This document shows positions 1 to 11,397 of a stretch of DNA of 64,000 bases, one piece after another. The stretch covers positions 186,025,269 to 186,089,268 of the forward strand of contig CM023450.1 in NCBI GenBank assembly GCA_013339765.2. Direction: 5' to 3'. The notes under the pieces were generated by a model. The model was not told the origin of the DNA and ran no database searches. It saw only the letters and a program-made list of their open reading frames with translations. Position numbers and translations under genes: made by a program. This DNA is from Haemaphysalis longicornis. Taxonomy: Eukaryota; Arthropoda; Arachnida; Ixodida; Ixodidae. Every line of letters begins with the position of its first letter. The first letter of the stretch is position 1.

Positions 1-39
1 GCCAAGTTATTGGAGCAGACACCCGCAACCGCTTTCAAC

Positions 40-305
40 ATTTTTTTTTTTTTTTTTGTTTTTTTAAAAAATTTTAAAAAAAATTTTTGGCCCTTTTTAA
101 AAACCCGTATTTTGGGGCCCCCCGGCGGGGGGAAAGTTTGGCCCCCCAAAAAAAAAAAAAGGGGCAAAATTTTTGGGGGGGTTTTTTTTTTGGAAAAAAA
201 TTTTTCTTTTTGTTTTTTGTTTTTTTTTGGGGGAAAATTTTTAATTTTTTTTTTTAAAAAGGGGAAGGGAAAAGGGTTTAATTTAAGGTTTTTTTAAAAA
301 ACCTT
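40..305. other. Homopolymer-inflated, probably low-quality sequence
   Basis: Nearly every base sits in a run of 3 to 17 identical bases, with T, A, G and C runs alternating. This is unlike the rest of the window and unlike a simple microsatellite, which would repeat a unit. It looks like a consensus from a region where the sequencer miscounted runs. The open frame across it encodes mostly F, K and G and is not a gene. Confidence 0.65.
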
Positions 306-997
306 GGAAGGTTCAACCCGCAAAAAAATTAACTGGGAAATTCAGCATTTAATCCGTTTTAAATCAAAGTTTAGTTAAATGAATGGGATGATATATGATA
401 ACTGACTCATGCACGAGCAATTGGGCACACGTTTAAAATTTAAAATGAATTCCTATTGCGCGATTAGAACAGGCAGTCTCTTCGGGAAAGCTTAATGCGT
501 CCAAAATGCGATAGCGTTGTTTTTTTTAAAAAAAAAAAAAAGAACTGGTAAATATTTTCCATTCGGAAGTGGCGAGGGCTGGGGATGGCGGTAAAGGTGG
601 TGAGACCGTCTACATTCCTTTGTGTATCCCCGTGGTGCAAGAAGTCCAGAGGGACATGACAGTCTTTTGGAAGCGCCCGGCCCAAAGCGACACCTACTCC
701 TGAATGGTATTGATGTTCGGAGGAATATGAGCTCGCTTCTCCTCCGGGAGCCCCGAGCACTCCCACAGCACGCGTTACATTTTGAATGGGCCTCGTCGGT
801 GCGTGACACGTGGAGCAGGTCACGATGATGGTCTCCCTGTGGTTCTCGGGAGGCTTCCCTCAGGCGTCTCGGGCGGCAGGGAACGTATGGTGCCCACCAC
901 TTTGCGAGCAGGACTTCCGTTAGAGCAGCCGCGGCTCGTATCATGTGTACCGGGACTTAATTGCAGGGTTTGATGTGCAGCTACACTTGTGCTACGA
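306..997. other. Unassigned stretch, no gene recognised
   Basis: Two overlapping minus-strand frames stay open for 120-150 codons (about 464-944), and short plus-strand frames overlap them. I recognise no family in any of them. A poly-T/poly-A patch at 519-542 again suggests weak base quality. A diverged, frameshifted repeat copy is possible but not demonstrated. Confidence 0.3.
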
Positions 998-1222
998 GGC
1001 GCGCCGGAAAGCTAAACTTAAAGGTTAACGGAAAGATAAACTTAAAAGATAAGCTCCGGATAAACTTAGACCACCAGGGGATCTTTAGCATGTGTTCAAA
1101 TTGCGACGCACGGGCGTTTTAGCTCTTCGCTATGATGAAAAAAAAGCAGCCACCGCGGCCGGGATCGAACCGGCGTCGTTGGACTCAGCAGCACAACGCC
1201 TTAGCCACTGAGTCACCGCGGC
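998..1222 (-). mobile_element. Ruka-like tRNA-derived SINE, minus strand
   Basis: Read on the minus strand, the element begins at about 1222 with a tRNA-like head. It has an A-box-like segment (GACTCAGTGGCTAAGGCG) and a perfect B box (GGTTCGATCC), and then the SINE body ending near GGCGCGCCTCGTAGC. The body carries the same block (CACCAGGGGATCTTT on plus) seen in the copies at 10.6, 18.8 and 23.1 kb. The 3' part is unusual: about 55 bp of imperfect short repeats built from AAACTTAA and GGAAAG units replace the usual CCGGAG-CCCTCCACTACGG junction. The Pol III boxes suggest how the source copy was transcribed; this copy is probably inert. Confidence 0.75.
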
Positions 1223-1987
1223 AAATGTGTACGAGGACTCCTCCCCACCCCACTACCTCAGAAGTCCCCTGGCAGTGGTCTTGGGTCGTGAAAACTGGCC
1301 ATCAATCTTCGACGAGTTTCGAGAAAGATTTCAGCTTCACACGCGCAACGTACGACTACGCCCATTACGTATCGATATCTGAACGGGCTTCTAAATGCGG
1401 GCCGGAACAGGTCGACGTGCTGGGAAAAATATACCGGGGCACCATCTGCTTTGCCGCCGCTTTCGTCGAGTGCAATCGATACGATCGTCTACACTCTGTC
1501 GAGCAGCCCAGCTCTTTCGCTCTTTCACGGCTCTTTTCTCTCGAGCAGGCATCGGCCCAGTATAGCGAGCAGCCAAGCACGCTGCATCGCGGGCGGAGAG
1601 CAGTAGAGGCTGTAGATTGTGCCTCGGCGAGCAGCGCCGTATACCTCGAGCAAGCGCAGCTAAGAAGCACCGCGGACAATGCTGGCGATGGAATCGTGGC
1701 AACGAAAAGCGAGGGCGCCAGGCCAACTCCCTAAGGGGCGCCGTGGAGACAAAACTCGACTTTGTTCAGTGCGAACGAACTAGCCTTTGGTAGCTGTCTA
1801 AGCTCATTTTCTTGGGCCCTGGGCCAATAGTGCTGACAGTACCTTGGGTAAAAAGTTCTGGCGTTTTTGTGGTACTGAGTTTGAATTTACCGCCGCTAAA
1901 ACGTTTCAATCCAAGCCAATGACGAAAGTAAGGCGAGCGTATACGGTACAATGGTGGCCCAGGACCCAGACGGCCTTGATGTGAGCC
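1223..1987. other. Unassigned stretch with a long unrecognised plus ORF
   Basis: A plus-strand frame is open from 1132 to 1734 (200 codons), but its first third is antisense SINE sequence and I recognise no domain in the rest. Antisense frames of about 100 codons overlap it, so the openness may reflect composition (rich in GAGCAG and TCGAG words). I see no splice or start context that makes it convincing. Confidence 0.3.
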
Positions 1988-2160
1988 GCTAGCGCCAGAT
2001 TTCCTCTCTAGTGTATATTGCAAGAAACTATGCTGCGAAGTCACGCGCCAGCCGCTGCGTAATTTAACAAAACTTGTTGGGGAGCCCGTTGGTTCATGAT
2101 TCTTAAATATATTTAGCGCAAAAACCAAAGGCGGTACACAAGAAAGGAGACAGGACAAGG
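1988..2160 (+). repeat. Dispersed repeat related to the 22.8 kb foldback arm
   Basis: From CCGCTAGCGCCA and on through GTTGGTTCATGATTC to GGAGACAGGACAAG this segment matches the left arm of the foldback at 22795-22919, with an extra internal segment. Only one arm is present here. The shared block shows it is a dispersed family. Confidence 0.6.
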
Positions 2161-2243
2161 CTAAACAAGCGTTAAACGAACAAGGGGGAAAAAAGTTCCA
2201 CTTTTATATTGATTTTCGCTTCAAAAGCGAAGAGAAGCCATAT

Positions 2244-2303
2244 AGCCAAGCCAAGTAGGAGGGGAACGTTGCTAGCCAAGCCAAGTAGCAGAGGAACGTT
2301 GCT
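2244..2303. repeat. Two tandem 30-bp units
   Basis: The unit beginning AGCCAAGCCAAGTAG and ending GAACGTTGCT occurs twice back to back, with two or three mismatches. This looks like a recent local duplication; no function is apparent. Confidence 0.85.
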
Positions 2304-3289
2304 AGCTGCTACGGCGGAGCCCACGACAGCATGCGATTGCGGCGACGGATTTTCCTCTAATCTCTACTACGCGTATATGTTAGTACGGATTGGAACTATG
2401 GGTCCGTTCGATCCGCCCTGCACCTCTTGAAACCCCAAATTCCCCCCCCGCATAATCGGCTGAACAAGACGTGCACTTTTTTCGCCCGCTTCTGCATCTC
2501 CTCGGCCCAGAGAGCGCGCATATGCGTCCACACGTGCTCCCGCAGTGAGTTCGCTGCGCTACTGCCACAGCCGTGAAAAACTGGGCTCCAGCTGAAGCAG
2601 GACACCGCAGGGGAAGTGCCACGGTCAGCTCAACTCGATTTTAACTGCCTTGCGAGTTGCCCCCAAACTACCCCGCGGCGTTCGGGAGCAGCGAATTCGC
2701 TCAAACGCTTCGCGAGCCGCGAGGGCCGCCGCCACCACCCGAGGAGTCGGTGGGCTGACGACCGTCGCAATAGCTCCGCGATATTTTACGGGAACAAATT
2801 TGGGGCATTTTCCTAAGCTGCGCGAAGAGACATTAGGGGGACCACGGAAAACAATTTTTAAATGAAAAGCCTCTTTTTTGGAATGACTCACTCCCTGCAA
2901 CCAGAAAGACGTTTCGGCAAACGCGCGGAAAATTCTGGTTGCGAGTAAAAATTTTACGGGGAGCCGTGATGGGAACTAAACCGACGGCGAGGTTTTCTTA
3001 GGGCCCCAAAAGGTTCTAATAGCTTCAGACAGTCACGAATTCCCGTACGTTCTTCAAGCAGCTAAGCCTGTTTTTAGGCAATTTTCGCTTTTAAAACTCG
3101 TTTATTATACAAAAACCAGAAAACACTCAAATTTTGGCCTTTTTCCCCTTTGTAACTTTTACCGCTCCCTGCAAACCGAAGTTTTGGGAAACAAACCAGA
3201 ACCCGATGCGACAAGAATGCGGAAACGGGCCATTCCTAAGTGGTGGTTTTAAAGTTTATGGGTAAAAAGAAAGAACGAAGGAAAAAGTG
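2304..3289. other. Unassigned stretch, possible minus-strand coding fragment
   Basis: The minus frame at 2396-2605 includes LREHVWTHMRALWAEEMQKR and is the most protein-like piece. I cannot assign it; a linker of a LINE polyprotein is one guess. The segment 2625-2900 is GC-rich with open frames on both strands and no recognisable domain. Homopolymer lengthening begins again after about 2870. Confidence 0.25.
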
Positions 3290-3905
3290 CGCTGGGATTC
3301 CCTTACTTGGAGTCTACAAATGATTTATTGGGGAAAGGTTTTTGGGGGCCAGAACGGGGGAGGCGATTTGAGGCGGCCCCAAAAAGGGTTCCGAAAATTT
3401 TTCCAACGGGGAATTTTTAAAGCGGGAAACCAACCCCGGCCCCGGCCGCCCCATCCGAAAGCGCCCCGGCGGAAAAAACGGACCTCGGCAGGGGAAAAAC
3501 GCAGGGTAAGCCAGGGCGGACCCCAAAGGGGGCGCCCGCGGCGCCGAGTGAGCGGCTGCCCGCCCACCAAGTGGGCCTGGGGAAATGGCGGCACGCGGGG
3601 CGGACACCCAAAAAAAAAACCCGGCCCGCCCCAAAAATGCAAACTGGGTAAAGGGGGCCAAAGCAAAAACCCGGCAAGGGGAAAGCGCGCGCGCGTACCT
3701 TCTCCCCGCCGGCGGGGCCCCGAAAAAGCCGTCACGCGGAGAAAACGCGGAGCCGGGAAACGGCCGGGCGGAACGGCGGCGGGGGAAAAAAACGCCGCCG
3801 GGGGGGGCCGGGTGGGCGGCTCGCCCGCCCACAACCCTGGCCTTATCCCGGGGGCACGCGGACCGGACAAAACAAAAATAAATTAAAAAGCGGCCCGGCA
3901 GCACT
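3290..3905. other. Second homopolymer-inflated, probably low-quality block
   Basis: Runs of A, G and C of 3-9 bases follow each other almost without single bases, and stop codons become rare on both strands, giving frames of about 200 codons each way rich in P, G, R and K. Long open frames on both strands with no domain indicate composition or consensus artefact rather than genes. Confidence 0.6.
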
Positions 3906-5615
3906 GCAAACTGGTGGGTGTGCCAACACCCCGTCAATTGCCTTTCGCCAAGCTTCCCTTTTCTGTTTTCCCCGTACCCTTTCCCCCCTTCCTCCGCCTT
4001 TTTCGTGTGGCCCCCCGCGACTACGACCGCTACTACGGCCGGCCGGAGAGATCGGCGGCGAGATCGACCCAGATCGGGCCGGGGCGTTCAAGTGCGGCGG
4101 CGGCGGCTATCGACGCCCGCCAGCTGGCTGGCCGGCCGCTTGGCTGGCTCCGGCGCCGCGGGCACAGTCTGCGCATGGCGCTTTTTAATCGGGGCGGCAC
4201 TTGCGTAACCGTACACAACGCGCCCTGGAAGGAGAACGCGTCGCTATCGTGGAAAAATGCGCCACTTTCGGTTTCAGAGCCACGCTATGGGTGGTTCTTA
4301 AAAACAGTTCCGGTGTCGCGTCGGTCTGCATCAGTCTGCGTCAGTCTGCGTCGGTCTTCAGCCTCAGCTATTCTTTTTACTGTTTATTCTAGCGCGGTAG
4401 TACGTTTCCTTTTGTAGCAGACGGGGCCATATATATACATACAGCGGATGCAACGTAAGTGGTTGTCGACTGAGAAAAGCTAGATGACTCATCAGACCTT
4501 GAGTTCTTATTGACTCATGAGCCCGTTTCGCTTCGTAGACCCCGTCACACATCCACGGTCTTTTTGCTGGTAACAGGCGCCGCCCGATCGACGCATTTGT
4601 TCACACACTTGGTTTCCGCAGGAGCATTTGAATTCCTTTCGGCAGTTCACATCCGCTTGCGCCGTCCTGACCACACACAGGAAGCGGAGAAGACCACTTG
4701 CACACCATGTCGCCCACCAACCTCCTTGACAGTGCAATGCAAAGCATCCCTGCAAGTTTCGTTTTCAAGCGAAACCTGTATTGACCGGCTCGTGCCGTGG
4801 AGGCTCGTGACGGTGTTCCAAAAACCAAGCACTTCGGTTGATTCCTCTGTCACAGGAATCAGTAAGACACGAAAGTGAAATGTGCAGCGAAATCTGCAGC
4901 TGAGCACGATTTGCGGGTCGGCGGCTGTCTTGTGGGTGTGCTTGGCGAGCGACGCCCTGCTGGCGGGTCGCTTCGGCAAAGGTGTACTGGCGCCACTTAC
5001 GTGACTGATATTGCGTCAGTGAAAACTTCGTGAATCCCGGAATAAAATACTTTCGTGTTGAAATGTCTCTTCCGGTGGGGACCCAAACCTGCCAACCTGC
5101 AGGGGGCCTCGAAAATCGAGAGATTGCCCGCACCGGGGAGGGGACGGGGGAGTTTTTTTGCAGCACGCGTGACCTGTCTAGCCTGTCAAGGCCACAATAT
5201 GCAAACGAAGCAAATTCAAAATGCCATTGTTGTTGATCAAGAAATTGACCACGGTCCCCTGCTTCTCAGCGGTGACAACAAAGTTCCGGTGCTTGGGTCG
5301 TTGCCAAATGCAGTTTTATAGTGCTCTTCCCGCCACGCGCCACCTTAACGCCACATGCACAAATCGCGCGAAATTCGAAGTGCTCGTGGTACAACTAAAA
5401 CCCCTTCATCGGCTTAGCTAACAGCCGATGAAGAGACTTTAGGTACAACACACGGAAATCCTTGAGAAAAACTTCAAATACTCCTTAAGCGTCGACAACG
5501 CGATGTTGTCAACGGAGCTATAAAAAAAGGTCTACAGGCTCATTCAACTCAAATGGCTTGTATACGACTTCGGCTGATTGCGTGGCAATTACGATGCGGC
5601 GGTGCTGCTGGACGG
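3906..5615. other. Unassigned non-coding stretch with a short decamer repeat
   Basis: No gene is recognisable. At 4321-4360 four decamers of the form TCAGTCTGCG follow each other with small changes. The open frames at 4510-5166 overlap each other on opposite strands and show no domain. Nothing else stands out. Confidence 0.4.
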
Positions 5616-5738
5616 TTTTTCATCTTCCTTCATTCATCTCTCTCTTATTCTTCTTCCTTTTTCCCTCTTTCTTCTTCTTCATTCTCTTCTTCTCTCTTCT
5701 CTTCTTCTCTTTCTTCTTCTTTCTTCCTTTTCTTTTTT
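5616..5738. repeat. Pyrimidine tract (CTT/CT-rich)
   Basis: The plus strand is almost purely C and T for about 120 bases, mostly TTC and CTT units with interruptions. It reads as a decayed microsatellite. It lies about 95 bp beyond the 3' side of the minus-strand tRNA-like element at 5831-5904 and could mark the old tail of that SINE. Confidence 0.8.
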
Positions 5739-5830
5739 GCGGTGCGGTTGGGGCACTTTTTAGGGACTTCCCGTACAATCGGGAGGATAGGTAAAGAATC
5801 CGGAGTCTCCCGGGAAAATCGGCAGAGTAG

Positions 5831-5904
5831 GCAGGTATGGGAATCGAACCTGGGTACCTCGCGTTATGAAGCCGACGTCTATCCAATTGCGCCAATCGGG
5901 GCAG
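5831..5904 (-). mobile_element. tRNA-like SINE head with CAT in the anticodon position
   Basis: On the minus strand the sequence runs CGATTGGCGCAATTGGATAG, then GGCTTCATAACGCGAGG, then a perfect B box GGTTCGATTCC. The length of about 74 nt fits a tRNA, and the loop would read CAT (methionine). The acceptor arms do not pair well, and two related copies at 7290 and 26791 share the GGATAG and TCATAACGCG blocks. I therefore call a tRNA-derived SINE family distinct from the Ruka-like one, not a working tRNA gene. Confidence 0.6.
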
Positions 5905-7289
5905 GGTATTCATATATATGCAAAGAGTTGCAGGTGATCACTTCACTGCGTCGTGGCCACAGACGCCGCCGTTGGGATTCACCTTCTATTTAAATATTTT
6001 AATCAAATAATTACGTTCATAAATTTCGCAAAAAAAAGTACGGAAAATTGCAATTCCAAAACCACCGATACTAAGCATCGCACGTCAAGTTGCAACCACG
6101 ATTGTGAGGCGGCGACGCCGTCTATGTGGACTGCTCTTCGCAAGCATGATAGTAGCTCACATGCTGCGCCGCTTCTTGGAACGGAAATTTAAAAAAAATC
6201 GTCATGTGTTCGGCGAGGGAACTAAATTTCTATAATGATGAAAACAAAATATGCCTACACTTTTAAAAAAGGTCGTGCCACTTACTAACCAAACACTAAC
6301 CAGTTACTTGTCACAGTATCCACTATGTACTCAGTTCTTTTACTAACTGGCAATGCGTAACCTACTAAAAAGCTAATTGTGACAATGTGGATCAGCTGAG
6401 TGCGCAGTTCGACAATACACATTCAACACGCCCACATAACACTTAGACAAAAAATGAATTTAGCAAGAAAGCATAACTTAGTTACGTTAAAATACATCTG
6501 CTCTTGCTTTTATGGCCAGCAACGGAAAGTCCTCTGATAGATTCAGTGGGTTTGTCGCAAAAATCAAATATTTTAGCGATAATTTTAGAATTGTGCATTT
6601 TAATGTGCGCATATACAAGTCAGCATGCGGATTTGCAAAAACTTTTTAATCGTGATTTGGAATGGGAAAAGTGCTGTAGGTATTATGTTGAATAATTTAT
6701 AGAATTTTGTAAACTATCAGTCAGTGCTAGTATCAAGTAAGCAGTAGTTACTATGTGCAAAAACTAGAATAGTAACGATATCATTTCCACTTAGTGGCAG
6801 GACGTACGTAACCTTCTGGGGTAGTAAAGTTCGTAAGGAGTTATTAAATACATCCCGTTACTACCTTTTTACTGGCATTGTTGTTAAGAGGGTACGTTCA
6901 GAAATTAGAGCAGAGTGGTGGACTTCGGCCGCTGCCAACCGGAGAATAGAGATAAGCCTTGCGAAGGTGTTGCAGAAGAAAATAGTTGCAAACTCTCGTA
7001 ATAACCCAGCGGCCTACATCCAGGCTTGGCTCGCCACAGGAAAATCTGTCGCTCTCTTTTTGAAAGCAACGGTGCCTATCGCGCAGAACAAACTGGCGCG
7101 GTTGCAAACGTCCACGCAATTTTCTCGACGCGACAGATCACGCTGACTGCATGGCACACGGAAAACGAGTGCAAATAAACAGATGCTCGAAACGCAGCAC
7201 AAAAATCGAAGCCCCTTTCTTAAGAGACAGGTGGTTAAAGGGCGAAGATTTCTCCCTGCAATCCGAGTGAAAGTACAAAATTCAAGCTG
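5905..7289. other. AT-rich unassigned stretch
   Basis: No gene is recognisable. The segment 6190-6900 is AT-rich with recurring ACTAAC and GTTACT words. Only short open frames are present. Nothing else is visible. Confidence 0.4.
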
Positions 7290-7382
7290 CTTCGATCGTG
7301 TCGGAATGACGCGGTAGCAATCGGATAGACGTCGGCTTCATAACGCGGGGGACACAGGTACGATTCCGAACACAGGAAGCGT
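7290..7382 (+). mobile_element. tRNA-like SINE, second copy of the CAT family
   Basis: It shares CTTCGA.CGTGTCG, AATCGGATAGACG, CATAACGCG and GGAAGCG with the copy at 26791, and GGATAGACGTCGGCTTCATA with the copy at 5831. The B box is damaged (GGTACGATTCC). It is followed after about 60 bp by the ATT microsatellite. Confidence 0.6.
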
Positions 7383-7441
7383 TTTTAGGGGTTAAAATAC
7401 GCATGCTTAAATTACTCATGTCTTTAACACGCGTTTGAGAG

Positions 7442-7444
<3 letters not shown>

Positions 7445-7511
<67 letters not shown>

Positions 7512-7535
7512 TATTATTGTATTATTATTATTATT
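7445..7535. repeat. (ATT)n microsatellite
   Basis: About 30 ATT units with a few single-base interruptions. Confidence 0.95.
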
Positions 7536-7619
7536 CTTACAACTGTCGCCAACCACTTTGCTTAGCACTTCGGTGCCACATGCGGTCAGCGTGACGTCTC
7601 TGAAATGAACGTATTGTTA

Positions 7620-9123
7620 AATCGCTGTACAAGGCTCTAGCTTAGTGCTTTTGGACGAGCAGTTTGGTTTTGGAGAGCCTAAAGCGCATGAAACCACCAT
7701 TGTGTGTGGAGCTGACTGAGTACCTCCAGCTATTCTCAAAACATACGGCAGCATTTTTGTACCTGTTTTGACTGTGACATTTAAACCAGTGTCTAAAACA
7801 AACGTGTTCCCTCTCGCGTGGAAAATTTCTCGAGTGCGTCCTATTTTCAAGTCAGGCTCCAAATCGGATGCAACAAACTACAGAGCAGTTTCTCTCCTTT
7901 GTGCTTGTTCCAAGCTGTTTGAGGCAGCGCTGTACAAATTACTGTCAAGTTCTGTGCAGAATCTCTTGTAAGTAAACAGCACGGCTTTATATCAGGAAGG
8001 TCGACAACAACTAATCTCTCCTGCTTCATGGAGCAGGGCATCGGCAGCCATTTCTGAGAGGGGCCAGCTCGACGTTGTCTACTGTGATCTGAGCAAAGCA
8101 TTTGACGTTGTCTGCCACACGTTGTTACTTAAAAAGCTTTTACAGGTAGGAATTCATACACCACTCGTGGCATTGTTGGGTAGTTATCTAGATAACCGGT
8201 TTTCAGTTTCGTTAGCGTTAACGGGCCAGACGTCTGCTCTGTACAGATCAACAAGCGGTGTGTGCCTCAAGGTTCCGTGTTGGGCCTCTCTGTTCTCCAT
8301 TTTGTTAATGATGTGTCAGCCGCAATTAAGATGTCTTCTTTTCTTCTTTACGCTGACGACATTAAAATATTCAGACGGATTGAGTTCATTAATGACTGCA
8401 TTGCCCTGGAGCAAGATATATCCTCATTTTCTAAGTGGCGCTCGGCAATAGATTAAATCTTAACTCTACAAAAACAAAGGTCATGTCTTATAGCAGAAAA
8501 AAACGAACCGCACTTTATTTTGCTACAGTATTAACTGGCGGTTACTTGTCTAGAGTTGAAGAGATCAGAGACATCGGCGTGCTTTTCGACAGTGCCTTAA
8601 CTTTCTCACCTAATGTCACTCAACTAGGCGGGCGCTCCGCTCTCTTGGGGCTGTATGCAGGTTTTCACGAAAATTCCGGTTTCCTTCTTCATTCCTAAAA
8701 CTATTCAGAACGCTTTGTATTCCGCAACTAGAATATGCTTCTGTCGTTTGGAATGGAACCTGTAGTTCAACTGTCAACGTATAGAGCGTGTACAAACCAA
8801 ATTTTCATCAATATTTAGGCATCGTTTTCCTTCGGAGCCTATCCCTATAACTGTTTCTCTAAGTTCCCGGCGAACCCACTCAGACCTTCTTTTCATGTAC
8901 AAATTGCTTCATGGTATTATTTTATGCCCGGAACTACTTGAATAAATCAGTTTTCGCGTTCCACAAAAAGCTACAAGGCTCGCCCACCCTTTTAAAGCAG
9001 CTGGAGCTCTCAGCACAGGTTCTCCTCTTCAAAGGATGCAGCATTTGCATAATGTTCACTCCGAGAAGCTCGATATCTTTCAGCGTCCTCTTCGGGAGTT
9101 TTTGGCCGGGTTGTCAGCTCTGA
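7620..9123 (+). mobile_element. CR1/Jockey-like LINE reverse transcriptase, frameshifted remnant
   Basis: A non-LTR reverse transcriptase is readable across three frames. In order I see RVRPIFKSGSKSDATNYRAV (7828-7890), then motif A DLSKAFD near 8090, motif B PQGSVLG near 8265, motif C YADD near 8350, then LNSTKTKVMSYSRK (8459-8500), and a C-terminal part that fades out near 9123. The motif A aspartate and the YADD box remain, but at least three frameshifts separate them. No endonuclease or ORF1 is seen, so the copy is 5' truncated. I place it in the CR1/Jockey group from the wording of the motifs; the exact clade is uncertain. Confidence 0.85.
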
Positions 9124-9334
9124 CACACTAGGTTCATCTTGGCAGTGCTCTTTTTCTTCACTTATCGTCCTGACGTGTGCATTGACTTCACCGAGCTTGT
9201 TCTTGTTCCTGGTTATTCGTGTATTGTGCTGATACTGCGACTGAACTGGAATTTTTCTTTTTCTGCCGTTTTTAAGTGCAATGCACTTCTTAAGCGACCC
9301 TGAACCTGCGTCCACCGGCGATGTCCGCGCACGT

Positions 9335-9491
9335 GGAGATGGGCGCGCGCAGCCTGGCCGCTGACATAGCACATACCCACGTGGGGGATTGGCCAGGAAT
9401 CTCCTCGTTTTTCCTTGGCAACGGGGGGAGATGGCGCGCGCTGCCTGGCCGCTGACATGGCACATACCCACGTGGGGGATTGGCCAAGAAT
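9335..9491. repeat. Tandem duplication with 92-bp period
   Basis: A block of about 65 bp beginning GGAGATGG and containing GCCTGGCCGCTGACAT, ACCCACGTGGGGGATTGGCC occurs at 9335 and again at 9427. Each copy has a CACGTG box followed by an inverted CCAAT (ATTGG), so it could derive from a promoter-like or LINE 5' segment. Confidence 0.8.
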
Positions 9492-9523
9492 CGGGCGTGA
9501 GAAGGGCTAATGCACCTGCTTAA

Positions 9524-9545
9524 AGGAGTACTGACACGAAATTTC
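9524..9545 (+). repeat. Single terminus of a TTAA-flanked transposon family
   Basis: TTAA (9520-9523) is followed by AGGAGTACTGACACGAAA, identical to the left end of the element at 27579. I cannot find the matching right end downstream, so this is a half element or one with a very diverged end. Confidence 0.6.
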
Positions 9546-10561
9546 AAAGCTGAGATCCGCTCTAGCAATCAAGTACAACGACAACACAAATAGGTGTCTG
9601 TGAATAAATTGCATCTTTCTTTCTTTGTAGTTGTGTGCGTGTGTGTGATCTCTCTTCGCGAACATTACCGAACCCGCGCAAATTCAACTCGTGCATTCGC
9701 ACTTTCACATTCTTCCCCTCGGGGAAAATGCGGGGAAGTTTTATCATTAAAAGTTGCCATATTCACTTCATGCGTCCATTTGAAACTGAAAGTGTACGCT
9801 TCCCGAATCTTGTAAAAACTTTGTTCTTTTCACTCACCCTTCTGTATAGTTACGCTTATTGTAAGATGTCTTCTTGCAATTGACCAGACATTACAGTTTC
9901 TATTGATTGTGTATATGTTGGCTAAAATTACACTATGGTATTTTTAGTCTTCTTTGAAGTTGTAGTTTCTCTTATTTTTTGCTCACTCACTGTTCATTTT
10001 CCAGCTGTTGATGCATTTCATTGCTGTACCCTTTTCTGTGCGCCAGCACGAATTGATTGTGTAAAGTCGGTTGGATTGCACTATTTTATTTCTAACCTTC
10101 TTTGCCGTTTTTGTAGGGCTTTTTTTTTTACTGCTCACTGAGTGTTTATTAGCACATTGTTGATGTACTACAGTGCTGCATTTTCCCCTCTGAGTGCTCC
10201 AGTACGAAGGCCTCCGCTGTTCCTGGGCACTATAGTAAACATTGATTGATTGATTGATTATTATTATTATTATCACCACTTTCAGCCCAGTTCTGGGATA
10301 TTACAGGAGCGGAAGGTTACAATACATACACTATGGTTACAGGGTGAAAAAGACCACACATCTGGAAATGCTAACACAAAGTACAGTAAGGAAACGCAGT
10401 ATGAAGGCAACTGCAACATGTGATGGGAACACAGGTGACGGCATATTACATGCGTGTGATTACGAGCTCTAATACATGTTTCTGATAAAGTCCAGCTTGC
10501 TTATAGCGGATGCATCGGGAAACGGAAATTAGTTCGTTATATCCGTTTTCGCATGCCTCTC
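9546..10561. other. Unassigned stretch with a short ATTG/ATT run
   Basis: T-rich, without a recognisable gene. A short (ATTG)n(ATT)n run lies at 10240-10275. Several open frames of 60-80 codons show no domain. Confidence 0.4.
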
Positions 10562-10630
<69 letters not shown>

Positions 10631-10848
10631 GGGAGTTTAACGCGCCGACGCTACACAGGCGATGAGGCGCGCCGTAGTGGAGGGCTCCGCAGTAATTTTG
10701 ACCACCTGGGGATCTTTAACGTGCGCCGAAATCTCGAGCACACGGTCGTTCTTGCTTTTCGCCTCCATCACAAAAGCGGCCGCCGCGGCAGGGAATCTAA
10801 CCCGCGTCCTTGCGCTGCGAAGCACAACACTTGCCGCTCACAGGCCAT
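10562..10848 (-). mobile_element. Ruka-like SINE with expanded (AATC)n tail
   Basis: Read on the minus strand, a tRNA-like head (about 10848-10790, B box GGTTAGATTCC with one change) leads into the body with GGTCAAAATTA-type and GGAGCCCTCCACTACGG blocks, and ends at GTTAAACTCCCACAATC. The 3' tail is a pure AATC microsatellite of about 17 units (10562-10628); the copy at 23.7 kb has only two or three units. The element is nearly full length. Confidence 0.85.
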
Positions 10849-11332
10849 GCATCGACATTTCAGCTAGTGTGCGATTTAGGTATTTCGAAACGTCAGTTGT
10901 TATTCCGTTGTTAGCTGCTGACATAACAGAAGAGGTGGACCATAAAACACCCTTCCGACGGATCATATGGGCGGCGAATGCCGGCGATAACGTTCCGAAG
11001 GAGTGCGCAATGCTTTTGTTTCTTTTTAAAGCGAAGCTTTACACGGCTACGCGAAGGGAAATCCGGCGGTCCTGTGTACGCGAAAAACTCCTCCGGTACA
11101 AACCGATGCGCAAGCGCGAAAACACCTGGTTGGACAGGAGTTGGGAGTAAGTGGAGGGAGAGTGAGTGGGTTTATTGATGACGTATGGCTACACTCTCGC
11201 ATCTACCGACAATGGTACGCGAGCATCGGAGGGAGCGAAAAATGCCTCCTAGCAGGAGAGCCTGCGCGCAGCGAGCTGCTACGTGAACCACAGCTGAAGC
11301 GACAGCGGCGGTCAGGGGCGCTGGTTAAAGCT
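10849..11332. other. Unassigned stretch
   Basis: An open plus frame runs over from the SINE to 11150 without a recognisable domain. No RNA gene, repeat or exon border stands out. Confidence 0.35.
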
Positions 11333-11360
11333 TTATTTATTTATTTATTTATTTATTATT

Positions 11361-11397
<37 letters not shown>

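Noticed and set aside
10..297. 95-codon plus frame
   Set aside because: It consists of homopolymer-encoded residues in a suspected low-quality block.
1151..1222. Working tRNA gene on the minus strand
   Set aside because: It is continuous with a SINE body found in four places in the window.
3287..3937. Opposed frames of about 200 codons on both strands
   Set aside because: Openness on both strands comes from base composition and inflated runs; no domain is present.
5831..5904. Working tRNA-Met gene
   Set aside because: Acceptor and anticodon arms do not pair properly, and two diverged relatives in the window share non-tRNA borders, so it is a SINE head.
7445..7535. CRISPR-like or other spaced repeat
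   Set aside because: It is a plain ATT microsatellite without spacers.
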